NCBI RefSeq assembly: GCF_024753215.1
Contig: NZ_JANUGV010000008.1
Location: forward strand, 103,417 to 167,416
Length of the DNA stretch: 64,000 nucleotides
Origin: Massilia solisilvae
GTDB taxonomy: Bacteria; Pseudomonadota; Gammaproteobacteria; Burkholderiales; Burkholderiaceae_D
Reading direction: 5' to 3'
The translations under genes and the position numbers were made by a program. Positions 1-8,417 of this stretch are shown piece by piece (within the stretch, counting starts at the first letter, position 1; the number at the start of each line of letters is the position of its first letter). The notes beneath the pieces are model-generated. The model saw only the letters and a program-made list of their open reading frames with translations. It did not search any database and was not told the DNA's origin.

Positions 1-1473
1 ACCGCCAAGCTGCTCGACAAGATTTTTTTCTGGCGCAAGATCAGCGCCCCGCGCGGGGTGCGCCTGCGCATGGCGCTGGAGGAACTGGGCCCGATTTTCG
101 TCAAGTTTGGCCAGGTGCTGTCCACCCGCCGCGACCTGGTGCCGCCCGATATTGCCGACGAGCTGGCACTGCTGCAGGACCGCGTGCCGCCGTTCGACTC
201 CGACCTCGCGATCGCCCAGATCACGCGCTCGCTGGGCGCCCACCCGGACCAGCTGTTCGCCAGCTTCGAGCGCACCCCGGTGGCGTCGGCCTCGATCGCC
301 CAGGTGCACTTTGCCACGCTCAAGAACGGCAGGGAGGTCGCGGTCAAGGTGCTGCGGCCGGGCATGAAGAAGTCGATCGACGAGGACGTGGCGCTGATGC
401 ACCTGGCCGCCGGGCTGGTCGAAAAACTGTGGACCGACAGCCGGCGCCTGAAGCCGCGCGAGGTGGTGGCCGAGTTCGATAAATACCTGCACGACGAGCT
501 GGACCTGATGCGCGAGGCCGCCAACGCCAGCCAGCTGCGCCGCAACTTTGCCAGCTCGCAGCTGCTGCTGGTGCCGGAAATGTTCTGGGACTATTGCTCC
601 AGCAGCGTGATCGTGATGGAGCGCATGCACGGCATCCCGGTGTCGCAGATCGACCGGCTGGAAGCGGCGGGCGTGGACCTGAAGAAGCTGTCCAGTGACG
701 GCGTCGAAATCTTCTTCACCCAGGTGTTCCGTGATGGCTTCTTCCACGCCGATATGCACCCTGGCAACATCCTGGTCTCGGTCGATCCGGCCACCTTCGG
801 CCGCTACATTGCGCTGGACTTCGGCATCGTCGGCACGCTCAACGATTTCGACAAGGACTACCTGGCGCAGAACTTCATCGCCTTCTTCCGCCGCGACTAC
901 AAGCGCGTGGCCGAGGCGCACATCGAATCAGGCTGGGCCCCGCGCGACACCCGCGTGGACGAGCTGGAGTCGGCGGTGCGCGCCTGCTGCGAGCCGATCT
1001 TTGACCGGCCGCTGAAAGACATCTCGTTCGGCCAGGTGCTGCTGCGACTGTTCCAGACCTCGCGCCGCTTCAACGTCGAGGTGCAGCCGCAGCTGGTGCT
1101 GCTGCAAAAGACCATGCTCAACATCGAAGGCCTGGGCCGCCAGCTGGACCCCGACCTGGACCTGTGGAAGACCGCCAAGCCGTATCTGGAGCGCTGGATG
1201 AACGAGCAGGTCGGCTGGCGCGGCATGGTGGATCGCCTGAAAGCCGAGGCGCCACGCTACGCCCACATCTTCCCGCAGCTGCCGCGCCTGATCTACCAGG
1301 CGCTGGAGAAGACCACCGACCTGGAAGTGAACGACTCGGCCCTGCTGCGCGAGCTGATGCACCACCAGCGGCGCACCAACCGCGTGCTGATGCTGGTGGC
1401 CGGCTTGCTCGGGCTGCTGTTCTCGGCGGTGGCGATCACCTACCTGTACGGCCACTGGTGGATGCGTTCGTGA
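1..1473 (+). CDS. ubiB: Ubiquinone biosynthesis kinase-like protein UbiB, 5' end outside the window
   Basis: UbiB is an atypical ABC1/ADCK-family kinase-like ATPase needed for aerobic ubiquinone synthesis, working at the inner membrane with the Ubi complex. The reading frame is open from base 1, so the true start lies upstream; about 490 residues are visible against roughly 525-545 for the family, so only the N-terminal tip is missing. The family hallmark KxGQ motif (KFGQ) is present near the start, followed by the kinase-like core with HADMHPGN and ALDFG, which match the catalytic-loop and DFG-like positions. A hydrophobic C-terminal segment (VLMLVAGLLGLLFSAVAITY) is the expected membrane anchor. 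The stop codon overlaps the next gene's GTG start (GTGA), so the two are translationally coupled. Confidence 0.93.
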   Translation, partial: TAKLLDKIFFWRKISAPRGVRLRMALEELGPIFVKFGQVLSTRRDLVPPDIADELALLQDRVPPFDSDLAIAQITRSLGAHPDQLFASFERTPVASASIAQVHFATLKNGREVAVKVLRPGMKKSIDEDVALMHLAAGLVEKLWTDSRRLKPREVVAEFDKYLHDELDLMREAANASQLRRNFASSQLLLVPEMFWDYCSSSVIVMERMHGIPVSQIDRLEAAGVDLKKLSSDGVEIFFTQVFRDGFFHADMHPGNILVSVDPATFGRYIALDFGIVGTLNDFDKDYLAQNFIAFFRRDYKRVAEAHIESGWAPRDTRVDELESAVRACCEPIFDRPLKDISFGQVLLRLFQTSRRFNVEVQPQLVLLQKTMLNIEGLGRQLDPDLDLWKTAKPYLERWMNEQVGWRGMVDRLKAEAPRYAHIFPQLPRLIYQALEKTTDLEVNDSALLRELMHHQRRTNRVLMLVAGLLGLLFSAVAITYLYGHWWMRS

Positions 1474-2078
1474 GCACGCCGTCCTTCGATACGCGCGACC
1501 CAAAGAGTGCCGCGTTCTGGGACGAGCGCTTCGCGCGCGGCTTTACGCCGTGGGACCGGGCCGGGGTGCCGGAGGCGCTGCGCCGTTTCGTGGCCGCGTC
1601 GCCCAGGCCGCTCGCGACCCTGATTCCCGGCTGTGGCAGCGCTTACGAGCTGGCGTACCTGAGCGAGGCCGGCTGGGACGCCATCGCGATCGACTTTTCG
1701 GCGGCGGCCGTGGCCAGCGCGATGACGGTGGCCGGCAAATGGGCCGAGCGGGTGGTGCAGGCCGACTTCTTCACCTACGTGCCGCCACGGCCGCTGGACC
1801 TGATCTACGAGCGCGCGTTCTTTTGCTCGATGCCGCGCGAGATGTTGCCCAGGCTGGCGGAGCGTTGGGCGCAATTGCTGCCGGCCGGCGGCATGCTGGC
1901 CGGGTATTTCTACTTCGATGACGCGCCCAAGGGGCCGCCGTTCGGTACCAGCCGCGCGAAGCTCGACGAGCTGTTGACGCCGTATTTCGAGTGCATCGCG
2001 GACGAAGCGGTGACCGACTCGATCCCCATCTTCCAGAACAAGGAACGCTGGATGGTCTGGCGCCGCCTGCCGGCCTGA
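1470..2078 (+). CDS. TPMT-family SAM-dependent methyltransferase
   Basis: A 202-residue class I methyltransferase of the thiopurine S-methyltransferase-like superfamily. The N-terminal FWDERFxxGxTPWD segment is the family signature that closes over the active site. Motif I follows (LIPGCGSAYELAYL), then an acidic SAM-ribose-binding position in AIAIDFS, and a DLIYERAFFCSMP segment typical of the family. The GTG start at 1470 overlaps the ubiB stop by four bases and gives the first residues VSTPSFDTRDPKSAAFW, which matches the family's length; upstream extension would run inside ubiB. The substrate cannot be read from the sequence. Coupling to ubiB is only circumstantial and does not prove a role in quinone methylation. 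Confidence 0.85.
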   Translation: MSTPSFDTRDPKSAAFWDERFARGFTPWDRAGVPEALRRFVAASPRPLATLIPGCGSAYELAYLSEAGWDAIAIDFSAAAVASAMTVAGKWAERVVQADFFTYVPPRPLDLIYERAFFCSMPREMLPRLAERWAQLLPAGGMLAGYFYFDDAPKGPPFGTSRAKLDELLTPYFECIADEAVTDSIPIFQNKERWMVWRRLPA

Positions 2079-2105
2079 GATGACCGTTAAGTGTTGACCT
2101 GAGCT

Positions 2106-2205
2106 CGTCGTCCCGGCGCAAGCCGGGAGCCATGCTGAGCATCGGGACTCGCCAGGGTCGCGTTCCCGAAGGCTCAGCATGGGTTCCGGCCTTCGCCGAA
2201 CGACG
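2106..2205. repeat. REP-like palindromic repeat, family A, copy 1
   Basis: Two inverted units, the left beginning CGTCGTCCCGGCGCAAGCC and running to CCATGCTGAGC (2106-2140), the right its imperfect reverse complement (2172-2205). Within each unit is a short GC hairpin, and the inner arms (CCATGCTGAGC and GCTCAGCATGG) pair with each other. The same unit recurs at 6290, 15784, 38699, 46477 and 55976, always between genes. Confidence 0.8.
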
Positions 2206-2237
2206 GTGATGCTGGGTGAGCCCGGATCAGCAGGACG

Positions 2238-2282
2238 AAAAAAAGCCCGCTGTGCGCGGGCCCCCAATACGGTCGTTTTTTT
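2238..2282. terminator. Possible bidirectional terminator hairpin
   Basis: A perfect six-base-pair stem (GCCCGC/GCGGGC, five-base loop) sits directly after seven A residues and is followed 14 bases later by seven T residues. Read leftward it is a good intrinsic terminator, but no leftward gene reaches it. Read rightward the T-run is displaced, so efficiency is doubtful. It would end the ubiB-methyltransferase transcript. Confidence 0.4.
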
Positions 2283-2550
2283 GCGGAAATGCGGCGATGT
2301 CGCCATCGCGCATAGCTTCTGTTTCTTGAACCTTCCGGGCGGCGGTTCCGTTGCTCGCCGCTAACAAGCGTGTTATTTAAGCACGCAAGTTATTGCTGGG
2401 CAAACGAAACCGGGGCCGGGGGACCGAAAAACAACAGCCGGCCGGCAAACAGGCGGGTCTGGAGAACCCTGCCCATCACCCCCATATCGGCAAAAGCGCC
2501 CATAAACGCTTTATAATGTGGGGTTTTGAAGATTTTTGCGGAGTACAGCT

Positions 2551-2811
2551 ATGCCGATTTACGCCTACCGCTGCGCCGAATGCGGTTTTTCCAAAGATGT
2601 GCTGCAAAAAATTTCAGACGCGCCTTTGACCACCTGCCTGTCCTGCGGCAAGCCTGCGTTCCAAAAGCAGGTGACCGCCGCCGGCTTCCAGCTCAAGGGC
2701 ACCGGTTGGTACGTGACCGACTTCCGCGGCGGCAGCTCCTCGTCGTCAGGCGGCAGCTCCGGCTCGTCCGAGCAGTCCGCGCCAGCCGCGACGTCCACCG
2801 GCAGCAACTAA
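2551..2811 (+). CDS. FmdB-family zinc-ribbon protein
   Basis: A small 86-residue protein beginning MPIYAYRCAECG, the standard start of the FmdB regulatory-protein family (putative one-zinc ribbon). Two CxxC pairs (CAEC near residue 8 and CLSC near residue 30) would bind one zinc. The second half is a Ser/Gly-rich low-complexity tail, also usual in the family. The ATG at 2551 is preceded by a GGAG ribosome site at good spacing, and a longer in-frame start 15 bases upstream has no such site. The protein is widely conserved just before the DUF502 gene and aspS in Betaproteobacteria. Its molecular role is not established. Confidence 0.88.
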   Translation: MPIYAYRCAECGFSKDVLQKISDAPLTTCLSCGKPAFQKQVTAAGFQLKGTGWYVTDFRGGSSSSSGGSSGSSEQSAPAATSTGSN

Positions 2812-2865
2812 CACCGCTGGCCGCGCCCTTCCCGGGCAAGGCCGCGGGATAACAACGAGAACACG

Positions 2866-3453
2866 ATGCGTAAATACTTCATCACGGGCCTGTTGGTCGT
2901 GGTTCCCCTGGCCATCACCGCCTGGGTGCTCAACCTCGTCATCGGCACGCTGGACCAGTCGCTGCTGCTCGTGCCGGAGGCCTGGCAGCCGCGCCACCTG
3001 ATCGGCTTCGACCTGCCCGGCGTGGGCGCGGTGCTGACCATCGCGATCGTGTTCCTGATCGGCCTGTTCACCAACAACCTGGTCGGCAACTTCGTGGTGC
3101 GCCAGTGGGAACGGCTGCTGGGCCGCATCCCGGTCATCAGCTCGTTGTATGGCAGCGTCAAGCAGGTGTCCGACACGCTGTTCTCGTCGAACGGCAATGC
3201 GTTCCGCAAGGCGGTGCTGGTGCCGTACCCGCACGCCGATTCGCATACGATCGCGTTCCTGACCGGGGCGCCCGGCGGCGACGTGAAGAACCACCTGCAG
3301 GGCGACTACGTCAGCGTGTACGTGCCGACCACCCCCAACCCGACCTCGGGCTTCTTCCTGATGATGGAGCGCAGCAAGGTCGTGGAACTGGACATGACGG
3401 TGGACGCGGCGCTCAAGTACATCGTCTCCATGGGCGTCGTGGCCCCCGAATAA
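2866..3453 (+). CDS. DUF502 inner-membrane protein
   Basis: A 195-residue DUF502 protein. The start MRKYFITGLLVVVPLAITAW leads directly into a first membrane helix (about residues 5-25). A second helix lies at about residues 55-75 (VLTIAIVFLIGLFTNNLVG). The soluble remainder carries the family's conserved segments, including VPTTPNPTSGFF. A GAG ribosome site precedes the ATG. It lies between the FmdB-like gene and aspS, all rightward with gaps of 54 and 34 bases, so the three are probably co-transcribed. The function of DUF502 is unknown. Confidence 0.88.
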   Translation: MRKYFITGLLVVVPLAITAWVLNLVIGTLDQSLLLVPEAWQPRHLIGFDLPGVGAVLTIAIVFLIGLFTNNLVGNFVVRQWERLLGRIPVISSLYGSVKQVSDTLFSSNGNAFRKAVLVPYPHADSHTIAFLTGAPGGDVKNHLQGDYVSVYVPTTPNPTSGFFLMMERSKVVELDMTVDAALKYIVSMGVVAPE

Positions 3454-3487
3454 GCAACCGAAATACCAACCTGGAATAGAGAAAAAT

Positions 3488-5293
3488 ATGTCCTCCATGC
3501 GTACCAACTACTGCGGCCTCGTCACCGAAGAACTGCTGGGCCAAACCGTCAGCCTGTGCGGCTGGGTGCACCGCCGCCGCGACCACGGCGGGGTGATCTT
3601 CATCGACCTGCGCGACCGTGAAGGCATTGTGCAGGTGGTCTGCCACCCGGACAACGCCGAGGTGTTCAAGGTTGCCGAGCATGTCCGCAACGAGTACTGC
3701 CTGCGCGTGACCGGTACCGTCAACCCGCGCCTGGAGGGCACCGTCAACCCGAACCTCAAGTCGGGCAAGATCGAAGTCGTGGCAACCGGGCTGGAAGTGC
3801 TCAACGCATCGGTGCCGGTGCCGTTCCAGCTGGACGACGACAACCTGTCCGAGACCACCCGCCTGACCCATCGCGTGCTCGACCTGCGACGCCAGCAGAT
3901 GCAGGACAACCTGCGCCTGCGCTACAAGGTGTCGATGGCCGTGCGTAACTACCTGGACGCGCTCGGTTTCGTGGACATCGAAACGCCGATGCTGACCAAG
4001 TCGACCCCGGAAGGCGCGCGCGACTACCTGGTGCCGTCGCGCGTGAACGCCGGCCACTTCTTCGCGCTGCCGCAGTCGCCGCAGCTGTTCAAGCAGATGC
4101 TGATGGTGTCGGGCTTCGACCGCTACTACCAGATCACCAAGTGCTTCCGCGACGAAGACCTGCGCGCCGACCGCCAGCCGGAATTCACCCAGATCGACTG
4201 CGAGACCTCGTTCCTGACCGAGCAGGAGATCCGCGACCTGTTCGAAGACATGATGCGCCACGTCTTCAAGACCACCCGCGGCATCGACCTGCCGAACCCG
4301 TTCCCGGTGATGGACTACGCCACCGCGATGGGCAAGTACGGCTCGGACAAGCCGGACATGCGCGTCAAGCTGGAATTCACGGAACTGACCGACGTGATGA
4401 AGACCGTCGAGTTCAAGGTCTTCAACAGCGCCGCCAACATGGCCGGCGGACGCGTGGTCGGCCTGCGCGTGCCGCAGGGCGGCTCGATGCCGCGTTCGGA
4501 GATCGACGCCTACACCCAGTTCGTCGCCATCTACGGCGCCAAGGGCCTGGCTTATATCAAGGTCAACGAGAAGGCCAAGGGCCGCGACGGCCTGCAATCG
4601 CCGATCGTGAAGAACCTGTCCGATGAAGCGCTGGCCAAGGTGCTGGAGCTGACGGGCGCCGCAGACGGCGACCTGATCTTCTTCGGCGCGGACAAGGCCA
4701 AGGTGGTCAACGACGCGATCGGCGCGCTGCGCGTGAAGATCGGCCACTCCGAGTTCGGCAAGAAGGCCGGCCTGTTCGACGACATCTGGGCGCCGCTGTG
4801 GGTGATCGACTTCCCGATGTTCGAGTACGACGAGGAAGACAATCGCTGGACCGCGACCCACCACCCGTTCACCGCGCCGAAGGACGGCCACGAGGACATG
4901 CTCGAGACCAACCCGGGCGCCTGCATCGCCAAGGCCTACGACATGGTCCTGAACGGCTGGGAACTGGGTGGCGGCTCGATCCGTATCCACCGCGAGGAAG
5001 TGCAGAGCAAGGTGTTCCGCGCGCTGAAGATCGGCGCCGAAGAAGCGCAGGCCAAGTTCGGCTTCCTGCTCGACGCGCTGCAGTACGGCGCGCCGCCGCA
5101 CGGTGGCCTGGCGTTCGGCCTGGACCGCCTGATCACGCTGATGACCGGCTCCGAGTCGATCCGCGACGTGATCGCGTTCCCGAAAACCCAGCGCGCCCAG
5201 TGCCTGCTGACCAACGCGCCGTCGGAAGTGGACGAGAAGCAGCTGCGCGAGCTGCACATCCGCCTGCGCAACGCCGAGCCGAAGGTCGCGTAA
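3488..5293 (+). CDS. aspS: Aspartyl-tRNA synthetase
   Basis: This 601-residue class II synthetase charges tRNA(Asp), and in bacteria lacking AsnRS also tRNA(Asn), with aspartate. Domains in order: an N-terminal OB-fold anticodon-binding domain (about 1-110, GWVHRRRDHGG), the class II catalytic core with motif 2 (FRDEDLRADRQPEFTQID), the bacterial GAD insertion domain (about 290-425), and motif 3 near the C-terminus (GGLAFGLDRL). The length is typical of the bacterial type. The ATG at 3488 is used here. A second in-frame ATG nine bases downstream is an equally possible start, and neither has a strong Shine-Dalgarno sequence. Confidence 0.97.
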   Translation: MSSMRTNYCGLVTEELLGQTVSLCGWVHRRRDHGGVIFIDLRDREGIVQVVCHPDNAEVFKVAEHVRNEYCLRVTGTVNPRLEGTVNPNLKSGKIEVVATGLEVLNASVPVPFQLDDDNLSETTRLTHRVLDLRRQQMQDNLRLRYKVSMAVRNYLDALGFVDIETPMLTKSTPEGARDYLVPSRVNAGHFFALPQSPQLFKQMLMVSGFDRYYQITKCFRDEDLRADRQPEFTQIDCETSFLTEQEIRDLFEDMMRHVFKTTRGIDLPNPFPVMDYATAMGKYGSDKPDMRVKLEFTELTDVMKTVEFKVFNSAANMAGGRVVGLRVPQGGSMPRSEIDAYTQFVAIYGAKGLAYIKVNEKAKGRDGLQSPIVKNLSDEALAKVLELTGAADGDLIFFGADKAKVVNDAIGALRVKIGHSEFGKKAGLFDDIWAPLWVIDFPMFEYDEEDNRWTATHHPFTAPKDGHEDMLETNPGACIAKAYDMVLNGWELGGGSIRIHREEVQSKVFRALKIGAEEAQAKFGFLLDALQYGAPPHGGLAFGLDRLITLMTGSESIRDVIAFPKTQRAQCLLTNAPSEVDEKQLRELHIRLRNAEPKVA

Positions 5294-5308
5294 CCAGTCC
5301 TGCCGGAT

Positions 5309-5554
5309 ATGCCGGTAGTGCTACGCTAGCGCGGGTACACGTTCTTCTTCTTTTCGAATGAAGGTGTCCCGCGCGAGCCATTGCATATCCATGTTCGCAA
5401 GGGCACGGCCACCGCAAAGATCTGGCTTGAGCCGGATGTGATGGTGGCCGACTCGTTTGGGATGTCTGCAAAGGAGTTGCGCGAGTTGGTGCGGGTCGCA
5501 CGCGACAACAAGGATGCGTTTGCCAAGGCATGGAAGGATCATTTTCATGAGTAA
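5309..5554 (+). pseudogene. DUF4160 gene interrupted by an in-frame amber codon
   Basis: Read from ATG 5309 this frame gives MPVVLR, then TAG (5327-5329), then RGYTFFFFSNEGVPREPLHI and an uninterrupted reading to TAA 5552-5554. The part after the stop has the DUF4160 hallmarks: the aromatic YTFFFF strand, the SNEG...PxHIHVRKG segment and the WLEP region. The six residues before the stop also match the family's usual MPTVLR-like beginning. The break is therefore a single nonsense codon in an otherwise intact 81-residue gene, either a recent mutation or a base-call error. No in-frame ATG, GTG or TTG lies between the amber codon and the middle of the domain, so restart would lose the core. The 3' end overlaps the next gene's ATG by eight bases. 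Confidence 0.75.
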
Positions 5555-5804
5555 GCCGCTTGCCCGGAAATTGACATTTGATGAGGACACGATGTGGGTC
5601 CACCTGGTTGATGGGCGCACCTTGGGCATTCCTCTTGCCTACTTCCCGCGCCTGCTCGCTGCCACGCCAGAGCAGCGCTGCCGTCACGTGATCAGTGGCG
5701 GTGGTACCGGCCTGCACTGGGACGGGCTCGACGAGGATATCAGCGTCGAACACCTGCTGCTCGGTCACGGTGATCGCACTTCGCCGCCCATCGCGGCAAA
5801 ATAG
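5547..5804 (+). CDS. DUF2442 domain protein
   Basis: An 85-residue protein starting MSKPLARKLTFDEDTMWV, with the DUF2442 pattern of two short strands (MWVHLVDGRTLGIPLAYFPRL) and a closing GLHWDGLDEDISVEHLL motif. DUF2442 genes very often follow DUF4160 genes with overlapping ends, as here (ATG inside the last codons of the upstream gene). The pair has been suggested to act together, possibly as a toxin-antitoxin-like module, but no activity is established. With the partner interrupted by an amber codon, this gene may be an orphan and may also lose translational coupling. Confidence 0.8.
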   Translation: MSKPLARKLTFDEDTMWVHLVDGRTLGIPLAYFPRLLAATPEQRCRHVISGGGTGLHWDGLDEDISVEHLLLGHGDRTSPPIAAK

Positions 5805-5806
5805 CC

Positions 5807-6259
5807 TTGCACAAGATTCCGGAATCCGTCCTCGTTGTGATCCACACTTCGGACCTCGAAGTGCTGCTGATCGAGCGTGCCGACAAGCCCGGTTTCTGGC
5901 AGTCGGTGACCGGCTCTCTGGACCGTCTCGACGAGCCGCTCCTTGAGACCGCCACGCGCGAGCTGTTCGAGGAAACCGGCATCGTGGCCGATGGCGACAC
6001 GATCCGGCTGCACGACTGGCACCTGTCGAACGTGTACGAGATCTACCAGACCTGGCGCCACCGCTATGCGCCTGGCGTCACCCACAACACTGAGCACGTG
6101 TTCTCCGTATGCGTGCCGCGCGACATCCCCGTTATCCTGAGCCCGCGCGAACACCTCCAGTACGCCTGGCTGCCGTACCTCGAGGCGGCCGATCGCTGCT
6201 TTTCGTCGTCCAACGCCGAAGCCATCTTGCAACTGCCCCGGCACTACCCCACGCGCTGA
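5807..6259 (+). CDS. nudB: Dihydroneopterin triphosphate diphosphatase NudB (Nudix hydrolase)
   Basis: A 150-residue Nudix hydrolase. NudB removes pyrophosphate from dihydroneopterin triphosphate in folate synthesis and also acts on dATP. The start HKIPESVLVVI and the FWQSVTGS segment just before the Nudix box are NudB traits, as is the C-terminal WLPYLEA region. The Nudix box reads GSLDRLDEPLL then RELFEETGIV, with all catalytic Glu/Arg residues but one extra residue between the first Gly and the first Glu compared with the canonical spacing. The start is TTG at 5807: a stop codon lies 36 bases upstream in frame and no ATG or GTG lies between. It begins two bases after the DUF2442 stop. Confidence 0.88.
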   Translation: MHKIPESVLVVIHTSDLEVLLIERADKPGFWQSVTGSLDRLDEPLLETATRELFEETGIVADGDTIRLHDWHLSNVYEIYQTWRHRYAPGVTHNTEHVFSVCVPRDIPVILSPREHLQYAWLPYLEAADRCFSSSNAEAILQLPRHYPTR

Positions 6260-6289
6260 GGGGCGGCCAACCATCTCGTTACACGGAAA

Positions 6290-6321
6290 ACCGTCATCCC
6301 CGCCTGCGCCGGGATGACGGT
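6290..6321. repeat. REP-like hairpin, family A, short copy
   Basis: A perfect 11-base inverted repeat (ACCGTCATCCC and GGGATGACGGT) around a ten-base GC loop. It is a single half-element of the family found at 2106 and elsewhere. Lying 30 bases after nudB, it could act as a weak terminator, although only a short T-poor stretch follows. Confidence 0.7.
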
Positions 6322-6419
6322 CTTTAGGTTGCGGGTTCTTTCAGCGGACACTCCCCGCAGTCACGCACGATTGCCCGATGTTCCCGTCCGACACTGACTG
6401 ATGGGGTTAGAATGTTCGC

Positions 6420-7235
6420 ATGAAAATTCGTGTCGCGACTTATAACATCCACAAGGGCGTATCGGCGCTGCGCAGCCGGCCGCGGGTGCTGGCGCTGAAG
6501 AAGGCGATCGCCCAATTTCACGCCGACATCGTTTTCCTGCAGGAAGTACAGGGCCGCCACGACCGCTACCAGGCCCGCTACGGCAGTGAAGACCTGGACC
6601 ACCACCACGCCTGGCCCGAGGCCGCGCAGCACGAATTTTTTGCCGGCGAGTCGCACCACTCGGCCTACGGCATGAACGCCGTGTACGACCACGGTCACCA
6701 CGGCAACGCGCTGCTGAGCAAGTTCCGGATCGAAAACAGCGTCAATACCGACATCTCCGACCACGCCTACGAGCAGCGCGGCATCCTGCACTGCCGCCTG
6801 GACACCCCGTCCGGCACGGTCCATTGCTATGTGGTGCACCTGGGCCTGTTCGAGGGCAGCCGCGGGCGCCAGAGCGAGGCGCTGATCGATGCGGTCAACG
6901 AATCGGCGCCTCACGGCCAGCCGGTGATCATCGCGGGCGACTTCAACGACTGGCGCAACACACTGTCGGACCGGCTGCGCCACGCGCTTGGCGTGACCGA
7001 GGTGTTCGACGAGCTCGGCCCGCGCACCGCGCTGGGCGACCTGGTGCGCAACCTGGCGGGGCGGCAGGCGCCGCTCCGGCCGGCGCGCACCTTTCCGGCC
7101 GCGCTGCCGTGGTTCCGCCTCGACCGCATCTACGTGCGCGGCTTCAAGGTGGAGAACGCCGAAGTGATGCACGGGACGCTGTGGGCGCGCCTGTCGGACC
7201 ACGCACCGATCCTGGCCAACCTCGAGTTGGCGTAA
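6420..7235 (+). CDS. Endonuclease/exonuclease/phosphatase-family hydrolase
   Basis: A 271-residue metal-dependent hydrolase of the EEP fold (exonuclease III, DNase I and sphingomyelinase relatives). The catalytic motifs are visible in order: YNIHKG at 8-13, QEVQ with the metal-binding Glu at 42, GDFNDW, and the C-terminal SDHAPI with the catalytic Asp-His. No signal peptide is present, so it should act in the cytoplasm or at the inner face of the membrane. It ends four bases before the clsB ORF. EEP genes commonly precede clsB in Proteobacteria, so a phospholipid or phosphoester substrate is plausible, but the sequence does not settle whether it cuts nucleic acid or lipid. Confidence 0.88.
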   Translation: MKIRVATYNIHKGVSALRSRPRVLALKKAIAQFHADIVFLQEVQGRHDRYQARYGSEDLDHHHAWPEAAQHEFFAGESHHSAYGMNAVYDHGHHGNALLSKFRIENSVNTDISDHAYEQRGILHCRLDTPSGTVHCYVVHLGLFEGSRGRQSEALIDAVNESAPHGQPVIIAGDFNDWRNTLSDRLRHALGVTEVFDELGPRTALGDLVRNLAGRQAPLRPARTFPAALPWFRLDRIYVRGFKVENAEVMHGTLWARLSDHAPILANLELA

Positions 7236-7239
7236 GCGC

Positions 7240-8400
7240 ATGCGCTCGCTGACGTATGTAGCCGCGAACGACGTCACCCTCCTGGAAAGCGGCACCGCTT
7301 TCTTCCCTGCGCTGCTTGCCGCAGTGGACGCGGCGCGCTACGACATCCTGTTCGAAACCTACATCTGGGCCGAGGACAAGATGGGCGACGAGGTCAAGGC
7401 CGCGCTGATCCGGGCCGCCCAACGCGGCGTGAAGGTGCGCGTGGTCGTGGACTGGTTTGGCACCGGGCATCGCGTGGCCAACCGCCTGGGCGAAGCCTTG
7501 CACGAAGGCGGCGTGCACTACCGGATCTTCAACCCGTGGTTCCGCCGCGGGATCACGCGCAGCCACCGCAAGATCGTGGTGGTCGACCGCGAAGTGGCAT
7601 TCGTGGGCGGCATCAACGTCAACGACGACTGGGTCTGCGACTACGACCCGCACAAGGCGCTGCCGGCACCGCGCTGGGATTTCGCGGTCGAGGTGAGGGG
7701 GCCGCTGGTGGCGCAGATCCACCGCGAAGCGCAAGGCCAGTGGGCGCGCGTTGGCCACATGAACATCGTGCGCCGGCTGGGACTGTTCCGCGAGATGCGC
7801 AGGCAGCCGCCGGGGCTGGGCGATCAGCCGATGCAGGCCGCATTCGTGGTGCGCGACAACCTGCGCAACCGGCGCACGATCCAGCGCGCCTACCTGCAGG
7901 CGCTGGGCCGTGCGCGGCGCAGCGCGCTGGTCGCCAATCCCTACTTTGCGCCGGGGCGCAAGCTGCGCGAGGCGCTGGCCCAGGCGGCCGGACGCGGGGT
8001 GGACGTGCGGCTGTTGATCGGCGTGGGCGAATTCCGCCTGCAGGACATGGTCGCGCACTCGTACTACCCGAAGCTGCTTGCCGCCGGCGTGAAGATCTAC
8101 GAGTATCGCAAGACGCAGCTGCACGGCAAGGTGGCGGTGGTGGACGAGGACTGGGCCACGGTGGGGTCGAGCAACTGCGACGGCCTGTCGCTGTTCGTGA
8201 ACCAGGAGGCCAACGTGGTGGTGCGCGACCCGGTGTTCGCGGCCACCGTGCGCCGCCACGTGGAGCGCGGCATACTGGATGGCGTGCCGGTCGCGCTGGA
8301 AGACATGCGCCAGCTCGGCTGGCTGCGCCGCACCAGCTACGGCCTGGCGTACCGCTTGTACAAGCTCGCGATGCGGCTGTTCTCGGTCGGCTACGCGTAA
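7240..8400 (+). CDS. clsB: Cardiolipin synthase B
   Basis: A 386-residue phospholipase D-superfamily enzyme that makes cardiolipin or related lipids by phosphatidyl transfer at the inner membrane. Two HKD motifs are clear: HRKIVVVDREVAFVGG from residue 109 and HGKVAVVDEDWATVGSSN from about residue 295. The N-terminus goes straight into the PLD fold without the two membrane helices of ClsA, matching ClsB in architecture and length. The start is four bases after the preceding hydrolase gene, indicating one transcript. The ribosome site is weak, as is usual for tightly packed genes. Confidence 0.92.
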   Translation: MRSLTYVAANDVTLLESGTAFFPALLAAVDAARYDILFETYIWAEDKMGDEVKAALIRAAQRGVKVRVVVDWFGTGHRVANRLGEALHEGGVHYRIFNPWFRRGITRSHRKIVVVDREVAFVGGINVNDDWVCDYDPHKALPAPRWDFAVEVRGPLVAQIHREAQGQWARVGHMNIVRRLGLFREMRRQPPGLGDQPMQAAFVVRDNLRNRRTIQRAYLQALGRARRSALVANPYFAPGRKLREALAQAAGRGVDVRLLIGVGEFRLQDMVAHSYYPKLLAAGVKIYEYRKTQLHGKVAVVDEDWATVGSSNCDGLSLFVNQEANVVVRDPVFAATVRRHVERGILDGVPVALEDMRQLGWLRRTSYGLAYRLYKLAMRLFSVGYA

Positions 8401-8417
8401 GGATCAGGTAACAGGAA

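Larger units (their letters stand above)
2079..2550. other. 472-bp intergenic region with a repeat and hairpins
   Basis: No convincing gene is seen here. The region holds a REP-like inverted repeat (2106-2205), a GC hairpin flanked by an A-run and a T-run (2238-2282), and a perfect TATAAT hexamer at 2512-2517 with no good -35 box. That hexamer lies about 34 bases before fmdB and is the best candidate for its promoter. Short open frames across 2179-2629 have no family features and are probably chance. Confidence 0.6.

Noticed and set aside
2393..2629. A 78-codon open frame overlapping the FmdB-like gene start
   Set aside because: No recognisable features; it overlaps a well-supported zinc-ribbon gene in another frame.
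5327..5329. TAG in the DUF4160 gene as a recoded (selenocysteine or pyrrolysine) codon
   Set aside because: Selenocysteine uses TGA, pyrrolysine systems are not expected in this group, and the family has no functional residue at this position.
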